In this document: piece after piece, positions 47,276-55,976 of the stretch | Layout of the letters: each line of letters opens with the position of its first letter | Numbering within the stretch: the first letter of the stretch is position 1 | NCBI GenBank assembly: GCA_963708775.1 | Contig: CAVPTI010000020.1 | Coordinates: forward strand, 62,001 to 126,000 | Direction: 5' to 3' | Length of the DNA stretch: 64,000 bases | Origin: JAGVSR01 sp963708775 | GTDB taxonomy: Bacteria; Pseudomonadota; Alphaproteobacteria; Rhizobiales; Hyphomicrobiaceae | Notes under the pieces: model-generated | Told to the model about the DNA's origin: nothing | Databases searched by the model: none | The model's input: only the letters and a program-made list of their open reading frames with translations | Position numbers and translations under genes: made by a program

Positions 47276-49552
47276 ATGGGCACGATGGACACAGGCATGG
47301 AAGAAAGCGGCGGCGGGGCATTCAGCCTCGAGCGCGCCTTCAATGCCGTGCGCCGGAGTCTGCCTCTCATTGGAGCGGTTACGACTGCCGTAACGCTGGC
47401 AGGCATCGCCTTCTCGATGACGCTGCCGAACCGCTATGACGGTGTTGCGGTTGTGCAGATCGATCCACGCAAGAAGTCGATTTCTCAGTTCGAAGGGGTC
47501 GTGGAGGATCTGAAGGGCGATAGCGCGTCGATCGACAGCGAGGTCGAGGTCCTCTCGTCGCGAGCCATTGCGTTGAAAGTGATCGATGTCTTGAACCTCC
47601 GCGACGACCCGGAGTTCCGGCCGCAGTCGACGGTGCGGCACGTGTTCCGACTATTGGGCCTCAATGGGTACCTGCCCGCAGAGCAGCCGCTGGAGCCCTC
47701 TCATCACATCAAGAGCGAGCGCCGGCTCGATCAGGATCCTAACGGCACGCTTGTCGGCCGCAATCAGCCCGGTGAGGCGACGCCAGAACGTGACGAACTC
47801 GCGACCGCGTTTCAAGAGCGGCTCAAGGTGTCGCGTGTGCGCATGACGCTGCTGCTGGAGATCAAGTTCACCGCGGGCGATCCGATCAAGGCGGCGCGCA
47901 TCGCAAATACCATCGCTGAGATCTATCTCGCCAACAACCTGGCCAACAAGAAGCAGGCCAGCGGGTTTGCGACCGATCTTCTCGAGGGCAAGCTTGCAGA
48001 GATGCAGCAGCGCGTGGCCGAAGCCGAGCGCAAAGTGGCAATGTATAAATCCGACAACAACATCTTCGACTCGGAAGGCAATGTTCTTTCCGAGAAAGAG
48101 CTGGCGCGGCTGATGGAGCAGACGGTCACGGCGCGGAACACCACGGCAGAAGCGAAGGCCAAATACGAGAATGCGCAGCGCCTTGCAACGACGGTCGGTG
48201 GAACGGCAACGATTGCTGAAGTGCTGGACAGCGGTTCGATTCGGCTGTTGAAGGAATCGGTCTCGGGAGCGCGCAAACGAGAGGCGGAACTTGCTACGCG
48301 CTATGGTCCCCGCCACCCGGAAATGCAAAAGGTGCGGGCTGAGATTGCCGAAGCAGAGAGCCAGCTAGCTGTAGAAATTGGACGGCAGGTCGCCAACCTT
48401 CGAAATGAATATGTCGTCGCCGAACGACGTGAAATGCAGCTACGCCAGTCGCTCACGACGCTCAAGGAGCAGGAGGCGGCCACCAAGGAAGCGTCGGTCA
48501 AACTATCGGAATTGCAGCGGGAGGCGTTGACGTCCAAGCAGCTCTACGAGTCGCTGCTCGGCCGCTATAAGCAGACATCGGAAACGCAGGATCTTCAACT
48601 GCCGGATGCGCGGATCGTCGAGCAGGCTGATGTGCCGCTCCATCCCTCGTCGCCCAAGCGGAAGCAAATCGTGCTGATCGCTCTCATCGCCGGCTTCGGT
48701 CTCGGGATGATGCTGGCACTCGGTCTCGAATTCGCGACGCCGGGCGTCAGCCACCCCGATGATGTCGAGCGGAGCCTCGAGGTTGCACACATCGCGTCGG
48801 TCCCCGCCATCGCCGTCCAGGGGCCCGGCGTCGATCCGCTGCGATCGATCCGGCTCGTACTGGCCGAACCACGCGGCATTTTTGCGGAAAGCGTGCGCGG
48901 CATCCGGCGTGAACTCGATATGCGGCACCGATCTGGCAAGTCGCGGGTGATCATGCTTGCCTCGAGCCTGCCTGGCGAAGGCGCCGACATCATCGCGTCG
49001 AATCTCGCACATCATTACGCATTGACCGGACAACGCGTTCTGCTCATCGACGGCGATCTGAGGCGGGCGCCGCTGACGCGCAAACTGGCGCCGCAGCGTA
49101 CGCGCGGACTGCTCGACACGCTCGTGCACGGTCTGCCGGTCGAGAGCGCAATCCTGCACGATACGGCCTCGGACCTCTACTTCCTGCCGGCCATGAGCCC
49201 GACACCTCTGGAAACCGCACGCCCGGAAATGCTCGCGTCGCGCCGCATGGCCGATACCATTCATAGCCTGACGCAGCAGTTCGATGTCGTCATCATCGAT
49301 GCGCCGCCACTGTTGCCGGTGGTCGATGCTCGCATCCTCGCTGATTATGCCGATCAGATCGTGTTCGTCACGACGTGGCGGCAGACGCCGAAGCAGCTCG
49401 CCAAACGCGCACTTCAGTCTCTCGGGTTCAACCACGGCAAGGTCGCCGGCGTCGTGATGAACAAAGTTGCGCAGCACGCTCTGGAAGAGAGCTACTCACT
49501 CGGCACCCGAATGGGTTCGGCCGCGCCGCGGCGGCTCGCACGGGCAGCTTGA
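47276..49552 (+). CDS. Wzc/ExoP-like polysaccharide copolymerase with degenerate tyrosine-kinase domain
   Basis: A 758-residue inner-membrane protein controlling chain length and export. TM1 (LPLIGAVTTAVTLAGIAFSM, about 28-50) opens a Wzz domain. A long periplasmic coiled coil follows (about 230-420, e.g. LEGKLAEMQQRVAEAERKVA), then the Pro-rich DVPLHPSSPKRK and TM2 (IVLIALIAGFGLGMMLAL, about 465). The C-terminal BY-kinase-like domain keeps Walker A' (LLIDGDLRRAPL) and Walker B (VVIIDAPPLLPVVD). Walker A is SLPGEGADIIASN, lacking the Lys and Ser/Thr of GEGKS/T, and the C-terminus has a single Tyr instead of a Tyr cluster. It is probably not an active kinase. It starts 17 bases after the barrel gene. 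Confidence 0.92.
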   Translation: MGTMDTGMEESGGGAFSLERAFNAVRRSLPLIGAVTTAVTLAGIAFSMTLPNRYDGVAVVQIDPRKKSISQFEGVVEDLKGDSASIDSEVEVLSSRAIALKVIDVLNLRDDPEFRPQSTVRHVFRLLGLNGYLPAEQPLEPSHHIKSERRLDQDPNGTLVGRNQPGEATPERDELATAFQERLKVSRVRMTLLLEIKFTAGDPIKAARIANTIAEIYLANNLANKKQASGFATDLLEGKLAEMQQRVAEAERKVAMYKSDNNIFDSEGNVLSEKELARLMEQTVTARNTTAEAKAKYENAQRLATTVGGTATIAEVLDSGSIRLLKESVSGARKREAELATRYGPRHPEMQKVRAEIAEAESQLAVEIGRQVANLRNEYVVAERREMQLRQSLTTLKEQEAATKEASVKLSELQREALTSKQLYESLLGRYKQTSETQDLQLPDARIVEQADVPLHPSSPKRKQIVLIALIAGFGLGMMLALGLEFATPGVSHPDDVERSLEVAHIASVPAIAVQGPGVDPLRSIRLVLAEPRGIFAESVRGIRRELDMRHRSGKSRVIMLASSLPGEGADIIASNLAHHYALTGQRVLLIDGDLRRAPLTRKLAPQRTRGLLDTLVHGLPVESAILHDTASDLYFLPAMSPTPLETARPEMLASRRMADTIHSLTQQFDVVIIDAPPLLPVVDARILADYADQIVFVTTWRQTPKQLAKRALQSLGFNHGKVAGVVMNKVAQHALEESYSLGTRMGSAAPRRLARAA

Positions 49553-49744
49553 TGCGGCCCGGGGTCTGATGCTGCGAAAATGGCGCTATCTGCCAAACCC
49601 TGTTTTGGCCCATGGCCGGCCAAATGCAAATGAAAGCCCCATTCTTTCAATCAAATTTTAGCGGGTTGGGTGCACGATCATCAGCGAAGTTTGCAGGTCC
49701 TTGCCAACAGCTCATCGTGGCGTGGACGCATTCGTGGAGTTGTT

Positions 49745-51239
49745 ATGTCGACTGTCGAAGCTGAGCCGCAGATTGCCGCCGCGTTGGATGCCCCTGAACG
49801 CGCCGCGTCGCAGATCGTCACCCAGTCGCCGCGCCGACGCGTGCCGCGCCGGCTGGCTGCCGATCTCGTTGGTGTCGCCGATATCGCTGCCGTTCTCGCG
49901 GCGTTCATGCTGCCGGCGGTGATTTACAGCAAGGCAGGCGGCATCGTGGCCGACTGGCCGCTTCTCGTTCAGTCGGGCTTCGCGGCAGCCATCATCGTGC
50001 ACATGATGCTTCGTCTCTCCGGCATGTATGCGCCCGAGAGGCTCCATGACTTCCCGGTTCGGCCGGGTCTACTGTTGGCCACACTCGCCGTCACGATGTT
50101 GGGTCTTCTCGGTCATGGCATGCCCTACGCGCTTCGGGCGGATCATGCATGGGTCTGGTTCAGCGTCGGACTCTCGGCGGGCTTTACGCTTTTGCTGTTC
50201 AACCGCGCTATCGCGAATACGCTTTTTGCACGGCTGACCCAGAAGGGCGTTTTCGACGAACGCATCGCTGTTTTCGGCGCCGGGTCCATCGCCCGTCGCG
50301 TCAAGGAGCATCTCGAAGCTGTTCCGTCCGGCATCCACTTCGCCGGCGTGTTCGACGACCGCATGGGCACCGATCGCATCGATCCGGACGGCCTCAGTCT
50401 CGCCGGCCGCTTGGAGGATCTCGTTCGTGCGGCTCGAAGCAACGAGATCGACAAAATCATCATCGCGCTCCCGCAGTCCGCCGATCAACGCATCAGCAAG
50501 ATCGCACGCCAGCTGGAAGCTTTGCCCGTCGGCCTGCATGTCGTGACCCACATCTCGTCCGATCTCCTCGACGATGGCCCGGCGCATACCGTGTCGGCTG
50601 TCGGTCCGGTTGGCCTCCTCGACGTTAAAAAAAAAGCCGATCGATGATTGGCAGCGCATCCTGAAGCGCGGAGAGGACATCGTCGCGGGCAGTCTTCTGC
50701 TTCTGGTGACGCTGCCGCTGTTCCCGATCATCGCACTCGCGATCAAGCTCGATAGCCCGGGTCCTGTTGTGTTTCAGCAGCGGCGCAGCGGCCGCAACCA
50801 GGCTCCTTTCGACGTGCTCAAGTTCCGCACCATGACCGTGCAGCCTGTGACGAACGAAGTGCAGCAGGCGACCGCCGGCGATCCTCGCATCACGCGCGTG
50901 GGACAGATCCTGCGCCGCACGAGCCTCGATGAACTGCCGCAGCTCATCAACGTGCTCAAGGGAGAGATGTCGTTGGTCGGTCCGCGTCCGCATCTGGCTG
51001 AGCACGACGAACGCTTTGCGGCCATCGTCGATACCTATCCGCATCGCCACCAGGTCAAGCCAGGCCTCACGGGTCTTGCCCAGGTGTCCGGCTTCCGCGG
51101 CGAGACGCGAACGCGCGACAGCGTCGAGGGACGGGTGGCAGCGGACCTCGATTATGTCCGCAACTGGTCACTGTGGCTCGATACGAAAATCATCGCGCGC
51201 ACGTTCATGGCCGTCGTTTCGGCACGTAACGCCTATTAG
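49745..51239 (+). pseudogene. Undecaprenyl-phosphate sugar-1-phosphate transferase, frame broken at an A9 tract
   Basis: Initiating glycosyltransferase of the repeat unit (WbaP/ExoY/GumD type). The N-terminal half has about four membrane helices (LLVQSGFAAAIIVHMMLRLS etc.) and a CoA-binding-like domain (RIAVFGAGSIARRVKEHLEA, IDKIIIALPQSADQRISKIA). The frame is lost at AAAAAAAAA 50627-50635. In the other frame the sugar-transferase domain follows: PIDDWQRILKRGEDIVAGSL, SPGPVVFQQRRSG, FDVLKFRTM, DELPQLINVLKGEMSLVGPR. With eight A the product is 497 residues, the family's length. It could be error, slippage or phase variation. ATG 49745. No gene precedes it for 190 bases. Confidence 0.88.
50627..50635 (+). 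repeat. A9 homopolymer inside the sugar transferase gene
   Basis: Nine A after gacgtt. With eight A the frame reads DVKKKPIDDWQRI and the enzyme is complete; with nine it stops after DVKKKADR. Runs of nine A are known sites of polymerase slippage. Here the run joins the regulatory-like domain to the catalytic domain. Confidence 0.9.
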
Positions 51240-51276
51240 TCCGCCGATCCAGTCCCAAAGGGGGAGGAACCGGTCA

Positions 51277-52599
51277 ATGCTGGATGCTTTCAGGAAGACG
51301 CCGCTTCCGATCACGTTGGCGATCCTGAGCTTTATTTCGCCGACCGAGCTGTCGCTCGTTGTCGGGGATTTGCGCTTGTCCGCCCACCGTGTTGTCTTCC
51401 TCATCTTCATTCCGTTCGCTCTTTACCGGCTGGCCCTGCGCCCCGACTGCCGGCTGAAGATCTATGACGTTCCGTTTTTCGGCTTGGCCATCTGGCAGAT
51501 TTTCGCCTTCACGTACCACGGTGGCGAAGCTGGCTTTATCTTCGGCGGGTCGGCGGCGCTGGAAAGCCTCGGCGCCTATGCAATCGCGCGCGCCTACATC
51601 CGCGATCTGGAGACGCTGCAAGCCGCGATGCGCATGGTCTTCTATTCGATTGTGCTGGCGGCGCTTATCGCCCTGCTCGATACCCTTACCGGCACCCATT
51701 TCATCCACGAACTTCTGCGGAAGGCGCTTGGTGGGCCTCCGCCTCCGCCTGTCGAATTTCGTAAAGGTCTCGTGCGAGCCGCTTCGACGTTCGATCATCC
51801 GATCCACTACGGAACGTATTGTGCGGCCATGTTCGCGCTGATCTGGATGTGCGAACCGAAGAAGACTTGGCGTTATGTCCGCGCCACCGGGATGGGGGTG
51901 GCTGCTTTCCTCGCAATGTCGTCGGCACCGCTTTTAAGCCTCAGCGTGCAATGCGCCATGATGGCTTGGAACAGGTTTACTGTCGCTATTCCGTTTCGTG
52001 CGCAGATCACTCTCGCAATTCTCGTTGGTCTCTACCTTGGGGTCCTGCTCGTCTCTAACCGTCCCCCGGTCCAGATCCTCATCTCCGTCGCGACCTTCGA
52101 CCCGTGGACGGGCTATTACCGGATGCTGATCTGGGAATATGGCCTCGAAAATGTGTGGGGTAGCCCATGGGTCGGCATTGGCTTGGCGGATTGGGACCGT
52201 CCGAAGTGGATGTACTCGTCGACGATCGACGCCTATTGGCTGGTTCTTGCGCTCCGCACCGGTATTCCCGCCTTCCTCTTGGTTGCATCCGGCATCATCA
52301 TGATCTGTTACGGCGTCGTGACGCGGGGACGCGGATCCCGCGATCCGCTGCGTCGGCGCATATCGGCGGGTTGGCTCATTTCGCTCATCGGGATCTGTCT
52401 GCTCGGCGCCACGGTGCACTACTGGAATGTGCCACACGCGCTGCTCTATTTCGTTCTTGGCCTCGGCAGTGCGCTGGCCGATACCAAGCGCGTGAAGAGT
52501 GCCGCTTCGCAATTGGCTCAACCAATGCGACCCCGGCACCCGAGCTTCATCCGCCCGCATAGCCGGCCCTCGCTTCCCGGTGCCGCTCTGCCGGCATGA
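51277..52599 (+). CDS. O-antigen ligase/polymerase-like membrane protein (Wzy)
   Basis: A 440-residue protein with about ten to twelve hydrophobic segments (PITLAILSFISPTELSLVVG, VVFLIFIPFALYRLAL, FYSIVLAALIALLDTLTG, QITLAILVGLYLGVLLVS). A larger soluble loop includes GYYRMLIWEYGLENVWGSPW and GIGLADWDRPKWMYSSTIDA. The 'R..iw..g......p..GiG' pattern is typical of Wzy/WaaL proteins. It would polymerise lipid-linked repeat units in the periplasm. ATG 51277 with AGGGGGAGGAAC upstream. It directly follows the sugar transferase. Confidence 0.85.
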   Translation: MLDAFRKTPLPITLAILSFISPTELSLVVGDLRLSAHRVVFLIFIPFALYRLALRPDCRLKIYDVPFFGLAIWQIFAFTYHGGEAGFIFGGSAALESLGAYAIARAYIRDLETLQAAMRMVFYSIVLAALIALLDTLTGTHFIHELLRKALGGPPPPPVEFRKGLVRAASTFDHPIHYGTYCAAMFALIWMCEPKKTWRYVRATGMGVAAFLAMSSAPLLSLSVQCAMMAWNRFTVAIPFRAQITLAILVGLYLGVLLVSNRPPVQILISVATFDPWTGYYRMLIWEYGLENVWGSPWVGIGLADWDRPKWMYSSTIDAYWLVLALRTGIPAFLLVASGIIMICYGVVTRGRGSRDPLRRRISAGWLISLIGICLLGATVHYWNVPHALLYFVLGLGSALADTKRVKSAASQLAQPMRPRHPSFIRPHSRPSLPGAALPA

Positions 52600-52666
52600 C
52601 AATTTAGGTGATGGACCGACATCGATCGATCCACGCACGCCGCTGGTGAATTCTTTGCCGTTAAAT

Positions 52667-53953
52667 TTAGCTTAGAGAATTCGGAGTTAGGACCGCGCGG
52701 AGTGCAGTGCTCCAGGAGACGGACGCTTGAGACGGCGTGTAGACGAGGCCGAGCCCGTTCACGGCGCGCAGGATGATCTCGGCCTTGGCGTCCCATGTTT
52801 CACCGGCAACTCGGGCACGCGCGGCGGCGGGATCATAAGGATGCTTGAGGCTCGCATGGATTGCACTTGCGAACGTGTCGGCGTCGTTTGCTACGCGGAC
52901 AAGATCGCGCCACCCATCGAGGGCTGGGAAATCGGTTGTCACGACCGGACGACCAACGGCTAGATATTCCTTGAGCTTGATCGGATTGCAGGCCTTGATC
53001 CAATCACTCTTGTTCCAGGGCATGATGAGCACGTCCATGGCCGCCATGTAGCGGGAGATGACGTCGTAGGGCTTCCGACCTAGGAAGCGCACGTTCGGCA
53101 GATCGCACCAGCCCTCAGGCAGCGAGCAGCTGCCGATCATCACGAAGTTGACGGTGGGCATTTGCTTGGCCACCGCGAGAAACAAGTCCGGATCGAAGGT
53201 GTGAGCATCTATACCGCCGATAAACCCGACGCGCGGCTTGCCGATCACGGCGACGTCGGCCGGTCCCGGCGCGCGCTTCGATCCCTCGGCGATGAAGTTT
53301 TGAACATCCGCCCCGTGGGTGACGAGCAATTGGCTGCGGACCTCGGCCGCCTCTTCGGACATCAAATGCGGTGCGCAATAGATAATCATCTCGGCGGCGC
53401 GTTTGATTTTCGTGACCTGCTCCGTGAGCAGAACCGGATCGCCCTCGGGAAACGCTTCGAACCGGTCGGTTCGCTGCATCACCATACCGACGGGCTTCAG
53501 TTCATCGATCAGGTCAGCGCCTGCAGGGCAATGCATCCACAGCAGTGGCCTCGTAATGCCGGCGCGGCGTGCGGCAAGGCGGATTTGAGGGGCGAGAGCA
53601 AATCCCGAAATTTTTTTGCCCGTCTGGCCCGGGATGCTGAGAGGCGAGAAAACCCAGAAATCGTTCTCTACATTGACGACGCCGCGCGCGAGGCTCTTCA
53701 ACTTGCGCTGGATCTTGCCGACGAACTGTCCGGGGTTGGTGGCGTCGGGGACGCGCACGCCGAGGGAGTTGACGAACAGCACCGGCATGGTGCGGGCGAA
53801 GCGGCGCATGACCTGAAAATCGAAGTGACCGCGGTTATGATACCACCAGTCCGAGCCACCGATGCAGATGATGCCGTCAAACTCACGGCGAGCGGGCGCG
53901 TTCATTCGCGGGTTTGCCTGGTCCATGGGCAGGCCGTGGAGGAGGACGGACAT
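52667..53953 (-). CDS. Glycosyltransferase, GT4-like
   Basis: About 428 residues, cytoplasmic. The N-terminal part reads FDGIICIGGSDWWYHNRGHF, with VLFVNSLGVRVPD; the C-terminal donor-binding half shows KPRVGFIGGIDAHTFDPDLF, FVMIGSCSLPEG, VRFLGRKPYDVISRYMAAMD and CNPIKLKEYLAVGRPVVTTD, the usual late Glu-containing loop of GT-B enzymes. The start is uncertain: 53953 (MSVLLHGLPM), 53926 or 53905 are possible, and the open frame reaches 54052. On the opposite strand to the rest of the locus. Sugar and linkage cannot be read. Confidence 0.82.
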   Translation of the reverse strand: MSVLLHGLPMDQANPRMNAPARREFDGIICIGGSDWWYHNRGHFDFQVMRRFARTMPVLFVNSLGVRVPDATNPGQFVGKIQRKLKSLARGVVNVENDFWVFSPLSIPGQTGKKISGFALAPQIRLAARRAGITRPLLWMHCPAGADLIDELKPVGMVMQRTDRFEAFPEGDPVLLTEQVTKIKRAAEMIIYCAPHLMSEEAAEVRSQLLVTHGADVQNFIAEGSKRAPGPADVAVIGKPRVGFIGGIDAHTFDPDLFLAVAKQMPTVNFVMIGSCSLPEGWCDLPNVRFLGRKPYDVISRYMAAMDVLIMPWNKSDWIKACNPIKLKEYLAVGRPVVTTDFPALDGWRDLVRVANDADTFASAIHASLKHPYDPAAARARVAGETWDAKAEIILRAVNGLGLVYTPSQASVSWSTALRAVLTPNSLS

Positions 53954-54081
53954 GAGGTTGCAGATCCCTAAAGCGCGATCGACATACGCCACGCTGCTTG
54001 GGCTGTACTCTGCACGATCGTCGTTAATCGTTTCCTCAAATCGCGCGCGCATGGTGGTGCAGTTCTGCCGCTGAACCGCGC

Positions 54082-55161
54082 GTGCCGCCCGTTAACAAAT
54101 CCTTAACGGCGGCTCGCTTTCCCCGGAGCCGCTATTCCTTGACCTCGCCTTGCAGCATCGACGTCTCAATCCTGATCGTGAGTTTCAACACGCGCGAGTT
54201 AACTCTCGCCGCGATCTCATCGGTCGTGCGCGAAACGCGTGATGTCAATTATGAGATCATCGTCGTCGACAACGCGTCCTCGGACGGATCTGCGGATGCG
54301 ATCGCCGCGCATCCGGCCCGGCCCAAGCTGATCCGCCTCAGTGACAACATCGGTTTCGGGCGCGGCAACAATCTTGCCGCCCAGCATGCGACCGGGCGCT
54401 ATGTGCTACTGCTCAATCCCGATACTGTCGTCACTGACCGCGCCATCGATCGTCTCGTTGCATTTGCGCGAGCCAATCCACGCGCGCTGATCTGGGGCGG
54501 ACGGACGCTCTTTGCCGACGGCAGCCTCAACCCTGCTTCATGCTGGCAGCGCATCACGCCTTGGAATTTGGCGATGCGCGTCACGGGGCTTGCCGCCCTG
54601 TTTCCACGATCGGTTCTGTTCAATCCCGAAGCCTTTGGCGGCTGGCCGCGCGACACAGTGCGCGAAGTCGATATCGTCTCGGGCTGCTTCCTCATGATCC
54701 CGCGCTCTGTGTGGCTGGCGCTCGGTGGGTTCGATCCCACTTTCTTCATGTATGGCGAGGAAGCCGACTTGTGCCTGCGTGCGCAGCGGATTGGCGCGAG
54801 GCCAACTGTGACGCCGGAGGCGACGATCATTCACCACGGCGGCGCATCGGAAAAAACGCGGGCCGGCAAGATGATAAAGCTTCTTGCGGCGAAATCGACG
54901 CTCATCGCCCGGCACTGGCCGCGCGGCACCGTCGCGTTCGGACAATTTCTGCTGATGTTGTGGCCGCTAACGCGCTGGTTGGTGTGGGCGACACTCGCCC
55001 GCATCAGAGATGACGCGCGGGCCCGCGAGGCTGCTTCCACATGGCGCGCGGTTTGGGCCGCTCGCGACGACTGGCGTTCGGGCTTTGCGGAGCCGAGCCT
55101 GACCGATGCGGAGCGTTTTCGCCTGGCGATCGCCGCCGTGCATGTGGGAGGCCCCTCGTGA
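54082..55161 (+). CDS. Glycosyltransferase family 2 (rhamnosyltransferase-like)
   Basis: A 359-residue GT-A enzyme. Blocks: VSILIVSFNTRELTLAAISS, IIVVDNASSDGSADAI, NIGFGRGNNLAAQHATGRYV, the DxD-type LLLNPDTVV, GCFLMIPRSVWLALGGFDPT and FFMYGEEADLCLRAQRIG. This pattern is typical of WbbL-like rhamnosyltransferases. The start is GTG 54082 by the open frame; TTG 54136 is possible and closer to the conserved region. It overlaps the next gene by GTGA. Confidence 0.9.
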   Translation: MPPVNKSLTAARFPRSRYSLTSPCSIDVSILIVSFNTRELTLAAISSVVRETRDVNYEIIVVDNASSDGSADAIAAHPARPKLIRLSDNIGFGRGNNLAAQHATGRYVLLLNPDTVVTDRAIDRLVAFARANPRALIWGGRTLFADGSLNPASCWQRITPWNLAMRVTGLAALFPRSVLFNPEAFGGWPRDTVREVDIVSGCFLMIPRSVWLALGGFDPTFFMYGEEADLCLRAQRIGARPTVTPEATIIHHGGASEKTRAGKMIKLLAAKSTLIARHWPRGTVAFGQFLLMLWPLTRWLVWATLARIRDDARAREAASTWRAVWAARDDWRSGFAEPSLTDAERFRLAIAAVHVGGPS

Positions 55162-55976
55162 ATCAGACAGAACCGAAGGTCATCACGGCCGCTGCATACG
55201 GTGGCGCGGTTGCGCCGCGTTACTCGATCGGCACGCTGGTGACGAATCTCGAGCAGTATGCGGCCATGCGCGAGACGTTCGCTGCGGGCGGGTTCGACAG
55301 TTCGAATTCAGAATTTCTCTATCTCGACAACCGAGGTCCCGATCAGAGTGGCGCATATAGCGGTCTGAACGCACTCCTTCACGCCGCGCGCGGCCGCTAT
55401 GTCATCCTGTGCCATCAGGACGTGCGGTTGCTCACCGACGGATTGGAGGTGCTCGATCATTGCCTCGCAGATCTCGATAGCCGCTGTTCCAACTGGGCAC
55501 TCGCCGGCAACGCGGGCGGCCTGCAACCCGGCGTGCTCGCGCATCGCATTTCCGACCCGCACGGTGCGAACCGCAACTCCGGAGATCTGCCGGTGCGCGT
55601 CATGAGCCTTGACGAGAATTTCATTGTGGTGAAGCGCAGTGCGCGTGTCGGGTGCTCGGCGGACCTGGAAGGATTTCACTTCTATGGGCCGGACCTCTGT
55701 CTCAACGCGGATGTTGCGGGCTACAGTGCATGGGTGATCGATTTCCATCTGATGCATCTGTCGGGCGGCACGAAGACCGCCGATTTCTTCGCGGCGCAGG
55801 AGGCGTTCCGCGTCAAGTGGAACCATGCGCTTCGCCCGCGCTGGATGCAAACGACCTGCGCGCTGCTGCGTCTGTCCGGCTTTGGACTCGACCGTGAGGC
55901 CGGTCGCCTTGCCGAGCGCTCATATGCCGGGCTGCTGCGGCGTCTGCCTCGCCAGCGTTCGTCGGGTAAGGCTTGA
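55158..55976 (+). CDS. Glycosyltransferase-like protein (Glyco_tranf_2_5 type)
   Basis: A 272-residue protein. It shows EFLYLDNRGPDQSGAYSGLN, YVILCHQDVRLLTDGLEVLD, LAGNAGGLQPGVLAHRISDP and FHFYGPDLCLNADVAGYSAW, resembling the cytosolic glycosyltransferase-like family where 'HQDV' replaces a classic DxD. GTG 55158 overlaps the previous stop (GTGA), with GGGAGG upstream; codons upstream to 55041 are open but overlap the preceding gene. Its stop overlaps the next start (TGATG), so three genes are translationally coupled. Confidence 0.82.
   Translation: MNQTEPKVITAAAYGGAVAPRYSIGTLVTNLEQYAAMRETFAAGGFDSSNSEFLYLDNRGPDQSGAYSGLNALLHAARGRYVILCHQDVRLLTDGLEVLDHCLADLDSRCSNWALAGNAGGLQPGVLAHRISDPHGANRNSGDLPVRVMSLDENFIVVKRSARVGCSADLEGFHFYGPDLCLNADVAGYSAWVIDFHLMHLSGGTKTADFFAAQEAFRVKWNHALRPRWMQTTCALLRLSGFGLDREAGRLAERSYAGLLRRLPRQRSSGKA

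Noticed and set aside
47005..49477. Long minus-strand frames opposite the Wzc-like gene as separate genes
   Set aside because: No family motif, no Shine-Dalgarno, and full overlap with a well-supported copolymerase.
53162..53971. 269-codon plus-strand frame opposite the GT4-like gene
   Set aside because: No recognisable motif, while the minus strand encodes a full glycosyltransferase with a GT-B donor loop.
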